Positions 1 through 6,136 of a stretch of DNA of 6,250 nt are shown one piece after another. How positions within the stretch are numbered: the stretch's first letter is position 1; each line of letters opens with the position of its first letter. The position numbers and the translations under genes were made by a program. Source of the DNA: Gammaproteobacteria bacterium (lineage in GTDB: Bacteria; Pseudomonadota; Gammaproteobacteria; Pseudomonadales; Pseudohongiellaceae); contig JAESUV010000271.1 in NCBI GenBank assembly GCA_016762975.1, positions 14,868-21,117 of the forward strand. The letters run 5' to 3'. The notes under the pieces are model-generated. The model ran no database searches and was not told the origin of the DNA. It saw nothing but the letters and a program-made list of their open reading frames with translations.

Positions 1-1
1 C

Positions 2-406
2 CAGCTTGGCGTTATATCTGGCGCAGGTCAGACAGCGGCTACAGAATCAGCCAGATTAGGCGAACGATTCGGACAGAATGTCAGCGGCATATTTGGTCAG
101 CAGGCTAATATCATCGGCGCAGGCCAGCAGGCTCAACAGCAATCAAAAAGTAATTTGATAGGCACGGCGGCGGGATTAGCGGCTGCTTTCTTCTCCGACA
201 TCAGATTGAAGGAAAACATCCGCAAGGTAGGCGAGCTCGATAGCGGCCTAGGTTTGTACACATGGGATTGGACCGATGAAGCATTGGAGTTTGTTGGCGA
301 TCAGGTTGCCGAGGGCGTCTTGGCTAATGAAGTTATGACAGTCTTCCCTGATGCGGTAACAGATGTTGGCGGGTTCTTAACAGTCGATTATAGAAGGATT
401 CACTAA
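2..406 (+). CDS. Ejection-type virion protein with C-terminal S74-like domain (5' end cut by window)
   Basis: The reading frame is open from the left edge, so the true start lies outside; 134 residues are visible. The first 64 are Gly/Ala/Gln/Ser-rich (GAGQTAA, FGQQ, AGQQAQQQ) and end in a hydrophobic Gly/Ala stretch. That composition resembles the C-terminal half of P22 gp7-type DNA ejection proteins. Next comes SDIRLKENI (Ser codon 194-196, Lys codon 209-211), then GVLANEV, VFPDAV and TVDY. These are the successive motifs of the peptidase S74/intramolecular chaperone domain, whose proposed Ser-Lys dyad has Lys five residues after Ser, as here. In that family the domain can cleave itself before the Ser; cleavage here would release about 70 residues. 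The domain is shorter than usual and has ANEV where AQEV is typical, so activity is uncertain. It overlaps the next gene by one base (TAATG). The S74-like assignment is firm; the gp7-like role is inferred from composition and gene order. Confidence 0.8.
   Translation, partial: QLGVISGAGQTAATESARLGERFGQNVSGIFGQQANIIGAGQQAQQQSKSNLIGTAAGLAAAFFSDIRLKENIRKVGELDSGLGLYTWDWTDEALEFVGDQVAEGVLANEVMTVFPDAVTDVGGFLTVDYRRIH
392..398 (+). promoter_or_regulatory. Shine-Dalgarno of the gp20-like gene
   Basis: AGAAGGA lies inside the last codons of the upstream gene, seven bases before the ATG at 406. It supports that ATG as the start and suggests independent initiation as well as reinitiation at the TAATG junction. 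Confidence 0.75.
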
Positions 407-1626
407 TGGCATTCCAAGTATCTCAGTTCCCCCAGGGTGGCGGCTTAAACATCGGTCGAGATATCCAGCAGGGTTTGCAAATACGCGAGAGTCGCAGAGA
501 GTCGGCTAAGGCATCGGAGGCGGATGTACTGCCTTTGCTTATGGAGGGCGCAAAAAGACTTAACATACTGCCGACGCCTGAAAGCAAGATATCATTACTT
601 AAGACTATGCGGGGCAACTTTGGCCGGGCCGGATTGCCTACCGAAGTTCTAGAGCAGGGTATAATTCAGCTTGAAAGCGGTGATTTAGAAGGGTTCCAGG
701 CGGCTACTGATCAACTGCTTCAGTTTGGTAAAGAGGCAAGGTTTGGTCGTGCATCTCCGAAAGCTTCAGCGCCTCAGACTATTAGAAAGCAGATCGGCGA
801 AGATGAGGAAGGAAATCCTAAATTTGGCTTATTCACCCGTCAGCTGGTATTTGACCCCACTAAGAATGAATCTAGAGTCATTGAAACCCCGATAGAGGGC
901 GATTTAGTTACATCTACCGGAGAGACTATCGGTCAGCAAAGGACCGAAGATGTTAGGGCTAGAGGGCTAGAGGAGCAAGCCAAGGTGGAAGGCAAAGCTA
1001 AGGGCGAGGCTGGAACCGTTACACTGGTATCCGACACGAAAGCTCAAATAGCGACTGCCGTTAAGCTGGCGGAGAAAGCTGCAATTGCCAGAGGCGATAC
1101 ATTAACCGACCTTAAGAGATCAGAAGCGGCATTGCCTGGATTACGGGATGTCGTATCTAAATTAAAGGACGTGGCCCTTATTGCTACTAGCACGTTAAGC
1201 GGCAGGGCTTTTGATTTTGTTGTTAAAGAGTCTGGATTTGGGTCCACGAAAGGCGCTAACGCTAGGGCTAAATTCATCTCGATCGTTAATAATCAGGTTC
1301 TGCCACTGTTAAAGCAAACGTTCGGCGCTGCATTTACCGAGCGAGAGGGTGAAACACTAAAGGCCACAATGGGCGACCCAAACGCCACGCCAGAGCAGAA
1401 AATAACCCAGTTAAACGCATTTATTGATCAGAAGGTAAGAGATATACAAGGCAAGCAAAGGGAAGTCGGCGCGGAGGTAGGACTGACCGAAGAATTGACC
1501 ACTGGCCGAGCTATATTTAGTACCTCGCTGAATAGGGAGATAACCGAGGCCGACATATCCGATACACTGGCAGCTAATCCCGACTTAACCAGAGAGCAGT
1601 TACTTCAGAAACTACAGGTTCAATAA
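406..1626 (+). CDS. Putative DNA ejection/injection protein (P22 gp20-like position)
   Basis: This is a 406-residue, largely helical protein with no signal peptide and no clear membrane span. The N-terminus (residues 1-30) is Gly/Gln-rich and runs into charged helices. Residues 125-180 look like a beta-type segment (FGLFTRQLVFDP, VIETPIEGD). Residues 180-250 are Lys/Glu/Ala-rich and probably coiled. Residues 285-348 (NNQVLPLLKQTFGAAFTERE, then GDPNATPEQK and a helix ending RDIQ) match, from memory, a recurring segment in phage and prophage injection-type proteins. The C-terminus (376-403) has an EADI..TLAANPDLTREQLLQKL helical motif. P22 gp20 is somewhat longer. The gene sits between a gp7-like and a gp16-like gene with one-base overlaps on both sides, which supports a role as an internal virion protein expelled with the DNA. 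The start is fixed by the AGAAGGA site and the TAATG junction. The role rests on context and partial motif recognition; a generic structural protein is the alternative. Confidence 0.7.
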   Translation: MAFQVSQFPQGGGLNIGRDIQQGLQIRESRRESAKASEADVLPLLMEGAKRLNILPTPESKISLLKTMRGNFGRAGLPTEVLEQGIIQLESGDLEGFQAATDQLLQFGKEARFGRASPKASAPQTIRKQIGEDEEGNPKFGLFTRQLVFDPTKNESRVIETPIEGDLVTSTGETIGQQRTEDVRARGLEEQAKVEGKAKGEAGTVTLVSDTKAQIATAVKLAEKAAIARGDTLTDLKRSEAALPGLRDVVSKLKDVALIATSTLSGRAFDFVVKESGFGSTKGANARAKFISIVNNQVLPLLKQTFGAAFTEREGETLKATMGDPNATPEQKITQLNAFIDQKVRDIQGKQREVGAEVGLTEELTTGRAIFSTSLNREITEADISDTLAANPDLTREQLLQKLQVQ

Positions 1627-3905
1627 TGGCAGATTTACTAGCAGAATTAGAATCAGCTCGGCCCAAGGTTGATTTGCTGGCTGAATTACAATCGGTCCAG
1701 CCAACTGGACAACCAGATACAAGGCCGGAGCCTGGAGTATTGGCAAGAGCGATAGGTCTCGGGTCGACGGCTATACCATTTTTAGGTGATGAGCAGCGAG
1801 AGGGTGTAGAAGAGTCTGTTCAGGCTGGAGTTATTGGCGCGGGCAGAGGTCTAACTACAGTGATGCGAGGCGCTGAAAGATTAACGGGTGCCGACATATC
1901 AGAACCTACGACGCCGGGCGAAGAAGAGGCATTTGCCGGTTTGAAGGAAGAATTCCCAACATCAACATTCGTCGGTGAAATAGCCGGTGAATCAGCCCCA
2001 TTTTTAATTGGAGGAATCGCTAATGTCCCTGCTAAATTACTTCCGCGCCTCGGTGCAGCCTTCGGCCTTGGTGCCGTTGAGACAGCCACAATTACTGCGG
2101 GCAAAGGAAAAGCCGCCGGAGAAATCGCCGGGGCCGGAGTTCTTGGCGGCACTATTTCGGGTGCTTTTAGTTTGGCTTTCCCTGTCTTTAGTCGCGTACT
2201 TAGTCGCACATTAAAGAGAATTACAGGCAAGCCAGCGGAAGAAGTATTAGACGCTGCTGGGAATATGAGCGCTGAGATAAAGAAAACGCTTGATGATGCC
2301 GGGATAACTCCTGAATCAATACAAGATGAAGCGGTTAAAATCGTAAGAGATGCAGCGAATACAAAGGATGGATTAGCAAGGCTCCAAGCGGGCATTGAAT
2401 CCGGTGAAGATATCGCGGTTACAGCTAGGGCGACACTGTTCGATGATCTTGGTATACCAACCGTAAGATCTCGAATACAGCAGACCCCAGAGGACTTTCT
2501 AGGCGAGCGAACATTGGCTAGGCAGATAGACTCGCAGCCAGCGCAGGAGCTTAGGGAGCGCCTAGCGGCAGAGTCACAGGGCTTTACTGATACGGCTAAT
2601 AAACTGGCTGACGACCTCGGCTTAGGGCCGGAAGCAGGCAAATCTATTAAGACCGCGCTAGAAGCCCGTAGAACTGGCGAAAAGGCAGCGGTAACAGCGT
2701 TGTATCAAGATCTAAGTCAGGCTAGTACAGGCAGAGGAATACCATTAGTCGGCGATGAGATAACGAAGTCACTTCAAGATGATTCGGTTAGGGGCATGGT
2801 TGGACGACTATCCCAAGGCGAGATTGATGGATTGAATGACCGATTGATTGAATTCGGCATCGACGCTGATCCTTCCAGAGTGGCCAACTGGGCTAAAACA
2901 AGAACTGAAAAGGCAGGAGGTTTGCCGACGAAAACAGAAGTAACGCCGCTTAACGTTTTGAATTTCAATGAGTTTAGAAAGTCCTTAAATTCATTGCTTG
3001 GTCCTGATTCATCCGATGAATTGCGAGCGGTTGCCGGAAAGATAAAAGAAGGTCTCGACAATGAAATCGACGTGTTAGAAAAATCCCTTAAACAGGGCAA
3101 ATCTAGCGAACTAGGCGACATTAGTTTAGATGTAATACAGGCAGCGAAAAGGGCGACGGAAGCATCGAGATTATTTAAAGCTGAATTCGGCCCTGATAAA
3201 GTTGTTAACTTACTGATTAAGCCGAAGCGAGGGAGTTTCGACGAACCTCAAATACTATCATCTGAGCTAGTTAGAAAGATGCTATCTCCGCGTGACAGGA
3301 TTGGCACAGAGGAGGCTATAGAGTCTATTGCCGCTAGCCTTAGAAAGTCCGGTAAAGAAGGACAGAGGGCGCTAGGCGATCTCCAGTCGGCTACCGCTTT
3401 AGATCTTTTGGATTTCGCGACCAAAGCCAAGTCAGGAAAGTTGGACGGCGGTGTGATCGAATGGTCAGGCGTTAATTTCGGTAAGCGATTTGATGCTATT
3501 GGCGAGCGTCGATTAAGCGCTATATTCCAGGGTAATCCCCAGGCGCTAAACATGCTCAAGAAGCTTAGAGCTGCCGGAGATTTAAAGACAGAGTTTAAGA
3601 CCGTGGCTAAGTCTTCAGGTACAAGTGACGATTTGGCCAACCTATTTGAAAGAACGCCATTCATCAAGAACCTATTCAGCGCGGCAGGCGGCGTTACAGC
3701 CGGTCCTATTGGTATTGTAGCGGGTGAAGTTGTGGAAAAAGGCTTGTCCGGCGTTAAAAGTCGGCAGGTCAGAAAGGCGGTCAAAAAACGCCTAGATACA
3801 TCTCCGGTTCTGCGCCAACAAATGCAAACTTATAGAATGCTATACCCTAACCTGATGGCTGTTTTAGGTGTCGAGTCGGTAAGCACACAAAAGGAAAAGA
3901 AATAA
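1626..3905 (+). CDS. Putative DNA transfer/ejection protein (P22 gp16-like position)
   Basis: This is a 759-residue protein, larger than P22 gp16 (about 609). Residues 3-26 carry two copies of a DLLAEL motif. Residues 115-192 are Gly/Ala-rich and hydrophobic, including APFLIGGIANV and AGVLGGTISGAFSLAFPVF, as expected for an ejection protein that enters the host envelope. Residues 270-360 (LFDDLGIPTVRSRIQQTPED onward) and 445-530 (NEFRKSLNSLLG, later AAKRATEASRLFKAEFG) are helical segments of a type I recognise from large phage internal or injection proteins. A second hydrophobic stretch lies at 679-706, before a basic tail ending STQKEKK. It overlaps both neighbours by one base. The Shine-Dalgarno is weak (AGG at 1616-1618, seven bases from ATG), so expression probably depends on ribosomes finishing the upstream gene. 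The acidic N-terminal motif and amphipathic segments would suit assembly into the portal channel before DNA entry. The gp16-like role is inferred from order, size and hydrophobic pattern; no enzymatic motif was seen. Confidence 0.68.
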   Translation: MADLLAELESARPKVDLLAELQSVQPTGQPDTRPEPGVLARAIGLGSTAIPFLGDEQREGVEESVQAGVIGAGRGLTTVMRGAERLTGADISEPTTPGEEEAFAGLKEEFPTSTFVGEIAGESAPFLIGGIANVPAKLLPRLGAAFGLGAVETATITAGKGKAAGEIAGAGVLGGTISGAFSLAFPVFSRVLSRTLKRITGKPAEEVLDAAGNMSAEIKKTLDDAGITPESIQDEAVKIVRDAANTKDGLARLQAGIESGEDIAVTARATLFDDLGIPTVRSRIQQTPEDFLGERTLARQIDSQPAQELRERLAAESQGFTDTANKLADDLGLGPEAGKSIKTALEARRTGEKAAVTALYQDLSQASTGRGIPLVGDEITKSLQDDSVRGMVGRLSQGEIDGLNDRLIEFGIDADPSRVANWAKTRTEKAGGLPTKTEVTPLNVLNFNEFRKSLNSLLGPDSSDELRAVAGKIKEGLDNEIDVLEKSLKQGKSSELGDISLDVIQAAKRATEASRLFKAEFGPDKVVNLLIKPKRGSFDEPQILSSELVRKMLSPRDRIGTEEAIESIAASLRKSGKEGQRALGDLQSATALDLLDFATKAKSGKLDGGVIEWSGVNFGKRFDAIGERRLSAIFQGNPQALNMLKKLRAAGDLKTEFKTVAKSSGTSDDLANLFERTPFIKNLFSAAGGVTAGPIGIVAGEVVEKGLSGVKSRQVRKAVKKRLDTSPVLRQQMQTYRMLYPNLMAVLGVESVSTQKEKK
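1632..1703 (+). repeat. Protein-level tandem repeat DLLAELxSxxP (two copies, 13-residue period)
   Basis: Residues 3-13 (DLLAELESARP) and 16-26 (DLLAELQSVQP) of the gp16-like protein are two copies of one motif. Five of the eleven codon pairs differ only by synonymous changes (for example tta/ttg, cta/ctg, gca/gct), while DLLAEL stays identical. The copies are therefore old at DNA level yet kept at protein level. Confidence 0.85.
3891..3895 (+). promoter_or_regulatory. Shine-Dalgarno of the tailspike gene
   Basis: AAGGA lies in the Lys-rich 3' end of the gp16-like gene, nine bases before the ATG at 3905. It supports that start and is a better site than the one before the gp16-like gene, which fits a need for more spike than ejection protein. 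Confidence 0.65.
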
Positions 3906-5788
3906 TGGCCTCAAGATTCATACTGCCGTTCGCGGATGTAGGTGACGGAATCACTCCAAGTGATGGCGCTCTGCTAGAGTTTTTCATAACTGGCACGGAG
4001 ACTCTTAAAGACACGTTCTCAGACGAAGCACTTACTACGCCAAATGCTAATCCGGTCGTCGCTGATGGCAATGGCGTATTTGCTGACATCTGGATGCCTG
4101 ATGGGGCTAGATATAAGGTCACGCTGGACGATAAAAACGCGGTCCAGAAGTTCGAGGCAGACCCGATTATATCTCCTGATGAAATAGCGCCCGCTAGCTT
4201 AACATCTAAAACATTCGACACCGTCGCATTGATGGTCGCTAGCTCGGAACTAAACATAGGCGATATAGTTGAGACTTCTGGCTATACCACTAAAGGAGAC
4301 AGGGGAGATGGCAGGTATGAAGTGGTGGCCGCTGGAACTGGAACACCTGACCAGGGCTCATTTATAAACCTACTGACTCATCAAGCTAAGGCTTTATTTT
4401 ACAAGGGTCGGATTAACTGCATTCAATTCGGCGCAATAGTAAGCTCAAGCACGTCAGTAGCATCGATTAATAGTACGGCGTTACAGAACCATATTACATA
4501 TTGTGTAAATAATAATGTTTCGGCTTACATTCCCGATGGTGACTATCCTTACGATACTACGTTATCAATTCCTCACCAAAAGATACTCGAGCTTGTTGGT
4601 GAGTCCAGGCAAAGCACCCGCCTCAGATATACTCCTCTGACCGGTGACGGCGTAAAGTTCGAGGGTGAGACTGATGGGTCTAGTGTAAGGCACATCACTA
4701 TAAGAAACTTCGCCGAAGCTATAGGGGCGGGAAGTACTGGCACCGGTCTGAATATGGACCTATCACAAACAGATGTTGGCGGAGTCAGGCGGTTAAGAGA
4801 TATCGTAATTGAGGATTTAGCTTGTTACGGGTTTCAAATTAATATCGCCATCTGGAATACTATCAATGTCGTAATACGGGATATTTACCGGCTCACTGGC
4901 GAGAGCACTTCAGACGGAGCTAATGACGTAGGGTATAACATATTTAACGGGAACACAGGATCTGGCGGCAGTAATAATATCGTCATTGATAATGCGTATT
5001 GCTCTAGCGCGTCGATAAACATATCAGTTGATTGCAATGGGGTATTGATAATGCGGCCTGTAATGGAGAGCCCTACTAAATATTGCTTTGAAAACAGAAG
5101 CACTTCGCCCGTCACAGTGATTAGCGCTTATCCTGATGCTAGCGCCGTTACAGCTTCGGGCCTTCCATTGTCAATTATCAATAATGCAGGTGGTTATTTA
5201 AGATGGATTACCGATGTAATCGGTACGGTAGGTAATTTCAATGATGGATGGCTCGCTAGTACAATGGCGCTGTCCCAAAAGCAAAGAACAAGAATCCTTC
5301 CTCAATATACCGACGAGATCATCGGTATACTTTCTACGCCAGTTGATAACAATATCGATAATGGCTCTGATCCTACGTCGATATCAGATTGGGACGTTAT
5401 AAACTTTAATGACTCGGTTCTAGACGGAGACCTTTCGTTTAATACTTCTACGTTTAGTTATACGGCCACGACGCCAGGATACATAAGCGGAGAAATCAAA
5501 ATAATTTGCGACTTCAGGAATGACGCATTAGATTTCAGGGTTGGAATTTTCAGGGGCGATCTTTCTTCGCCATTGATTACCGACCTAATAGACGACGCTA
5601 GAAGGCCGGTTTCTGACTCAACAGGAAACGCGCATTTCGTGACCAATATACTTCCTTTCTTGGTTTATGCTGAAGAGGGAGATAGGTTTTATGTTGCTGG
5701 ATACCAGAATTCAATCGCGGCTCAACAAGTAATATCTAGTAACGCGGGTGGTGAGCCATTGGGCTCTACCTGGATAATAAAGCAATAG
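3905..5788 (+). CDS. Tailspike protein: head-binding domain, beta-helix body, jelly-roll-like tip
   Basis: The protein has 627 residues, close to P22 tailspike (about 667). Residues 1-88 form an adaptor of the P22 head-binding type: a beta-rich opening (FILPFADVGDGITPSDGALL), NPVVADGNGVFADIW at 49-63, then RYKVTLDDKN. Residues 120-160 carry the linker motif YTTKGDRGDGRYEVVAAGTG common in phage spikes. From about 170 (INCIQFGAI) a pectate-lyase-3-like right-handed beta-helix follows: YIPDGDYPYDTTLSI, repeated short Ile/Val-rich strands (HITIRNF, DIVIEDL, NVVIRDI, NIVIDNAYC, INISVDCNGVLIM). Residues 495-627 (STFSYTATTPGYISGEIKI, then FRVGIFRGD, GDRFYVAGYQ, GSTWIIKQ) look like a C1q/TNF-type jelly roll that would trimerise or bind receptor. 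Known spikes of this build are trimers that bind or degrade host surface polysaccharide; no catalytic residue set could be assigned here. It is the last gene of the plus-strand unit and ends with TAG. Confidence 0.88.
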   Translation: MASRFILPFADVGDGITPSDGALLEFFITGTETLKDTFSDEALTTPNANPVVADGNGVFADIWMPDGARYKVTLDDKNAVQKFEADPIISPDEIAPASLTSKTFDTVALMVASSELNIGDIVETSGYTTKGDRGDGRYEVVAAGTGTPDQGSFINLLTHQAKALFYKGRINCIQFGAIVSSSTSVASINSTALQNHITYCVNNNVSAYIPDGDYPYDTTLSIPHQKILELVGESRQSTRLRYTPLTGDGVKFEGETDGSSVRHITIRNFAEAIGAGSTGTGLNMDLSQTDVGGVRRLRDIVIEDLACYGFQINIAIWNTINVVIRDIYRLTGESTSDGANDVGYNIFNGNTGSGGSNNIVIDNAYCSSASINISVDCNGVLIMRPVMESPTKYCFENRSTSPVTVISAYPDASAVTASGLPLSIINNAGGYLRWITDVIGTVGNFNDGWLASTMALSQKQRTRILPQYTDEIIGILSTPVDNNIDNGSDPTSISDWDVINFNDSVLDGDLSFNTSTFSYTATTPGYISGEIKIICDFRNDALDFRVGIFRGDLSSPLITDLIDDARRPVSDSTGNAHFVTNILPFLVYAEEGDRFYVAGYQNSIAAQQVISSNAGGEPLGSTWIIKQ

Positions 5789-5797
5789 ATGTCTATC

Positions 5798-5826
5798 GAG
5801 GTACTAGAGGGCTCCTAGTCCTCTTT
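5798..5826 (+). terminator. Putative terminator hairpin after the tailspike gene
   Basis: GAGG (5798-5801) and ACTAG (5803-5807) pair with CTAGT (5815-5819) and CCTC (5820-5823). This gives nine base pairs with one bulged T and a seven-base loop, followed by TTT and a pyrimidine-rich run. It starts ten bases after the tailspike stop and touches the stop of the convergent gene. The T-tract is short, so it is a weak or imperfect intrinsic terminator. No T-run follows it on the minus strand, so it does not look bidirectional. Confidence 0.55.
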
Positions 5827-6136
5827 ACTCCTCTATCTCGAAGTCGTGAATGTGGGTGACGACAAACCCTTGATTAAGCTGATTTGCCTCCCATATATCA
5901 GGGTCTCCGAATTTTTGTTGCGCCGCCAAAGACTGAGGACTGCAATGGTGATCCCTGTAAACCCGGTAATAAGTCTTAACCGGCACAGGTTTTAGTCTGT
6001 ACTTGTTACCTGATAAGCAAAGATTTACATTTTTCGGACAGCTTATTATCTGCCAGAACCCGTTTATTCTATGTTCTAACTCCCGCCCCTTATCCACTTC
6101 AATAAGCATCTCGCCCAGTTCTGTTAGTGTAGTCAT
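5825..6136 (-). CDS. Small phage protein of unknown function (103 aa)
   Basis: The protein runs from ATG at 6136 to TAA at 5825-5827. A frame-consistent GTG at 6142 exists, but AGAGGG lies seven bases before the ATG and only one before the GTG, and the ATG overlaps the upstream stop as ATGA; I therefore choose the ATG. Residues 16-60 (KGRELEHRINGFWQII, then KYRLKPVPVKTYYRVYR) resemble a widespread family of small phage proteins with an 'E-x-R-x-x-G-x-W ... YR-x-KP' pattern, whose function is not known to me. Visible Cys/His residues are C33, C40, H63, H64, C65, H95 and H97, so metal binding is conceivable but unproven. The tail is acidic (HDFEIEE). It has no signal peptide or membrane segment and is probably cytoplasmic. 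It converges on the tailspike gene and is probably part of an early or accessory unit running leftward, with its promoter outside the window. Confidence 0.7.
   Translation of the reverse strand: MTTLTELGEMLIEVDKGRELEHRINGFWQIISCPKNVNLCLSGNKYRLKPVPVKTYYRVYRDHHCSPQSLAAQQKFGDPDIWEANQLNQGFVVTHIHDFEIEE

Noticed and set aside
155..406. TTG at 155 as the start of the first gene
   Set aside because: The frame is open back to position 2 with Gly/Gln-rich sequence typical of the same protein, and no ribosome site precedes the TTG. The gene is better read as cut by the window edge.
1820..2641. 273-residue minus-strand ORF inside the gp16-like gene
   Set aside because: It starts at TTG without a ribosome site, and its Ser/Pro/Ala-rich product is what the antisense of a Gly/Ala/Arg-rich gene gives. 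It is a shadow of the plus-strand gene.
3248..3784. 178-residue minus-strand ORF
   Set aside because: It lies entirely antisense to the gp16-like gene, has low-complexity Ser/Pro-rich composition and no recognisable motif.
3847..4257. 136-residue minus-strand ORF spanning the gp16-like/tailspike junction
   Set aside because: It has an ATG but no Shine-Dalgarno, and it runs opposite two well-supported coding sequences including the conserved head-binding domain.
5789..5818. Nine-codon ORF starting right after the tailspike TAG (TAGATG)
   Set aside because: There is no ribosome site, it is very short and it lies within the terminator hairpin. It is also the in-frame continuation that read-through would give, but nothing supports read-through.
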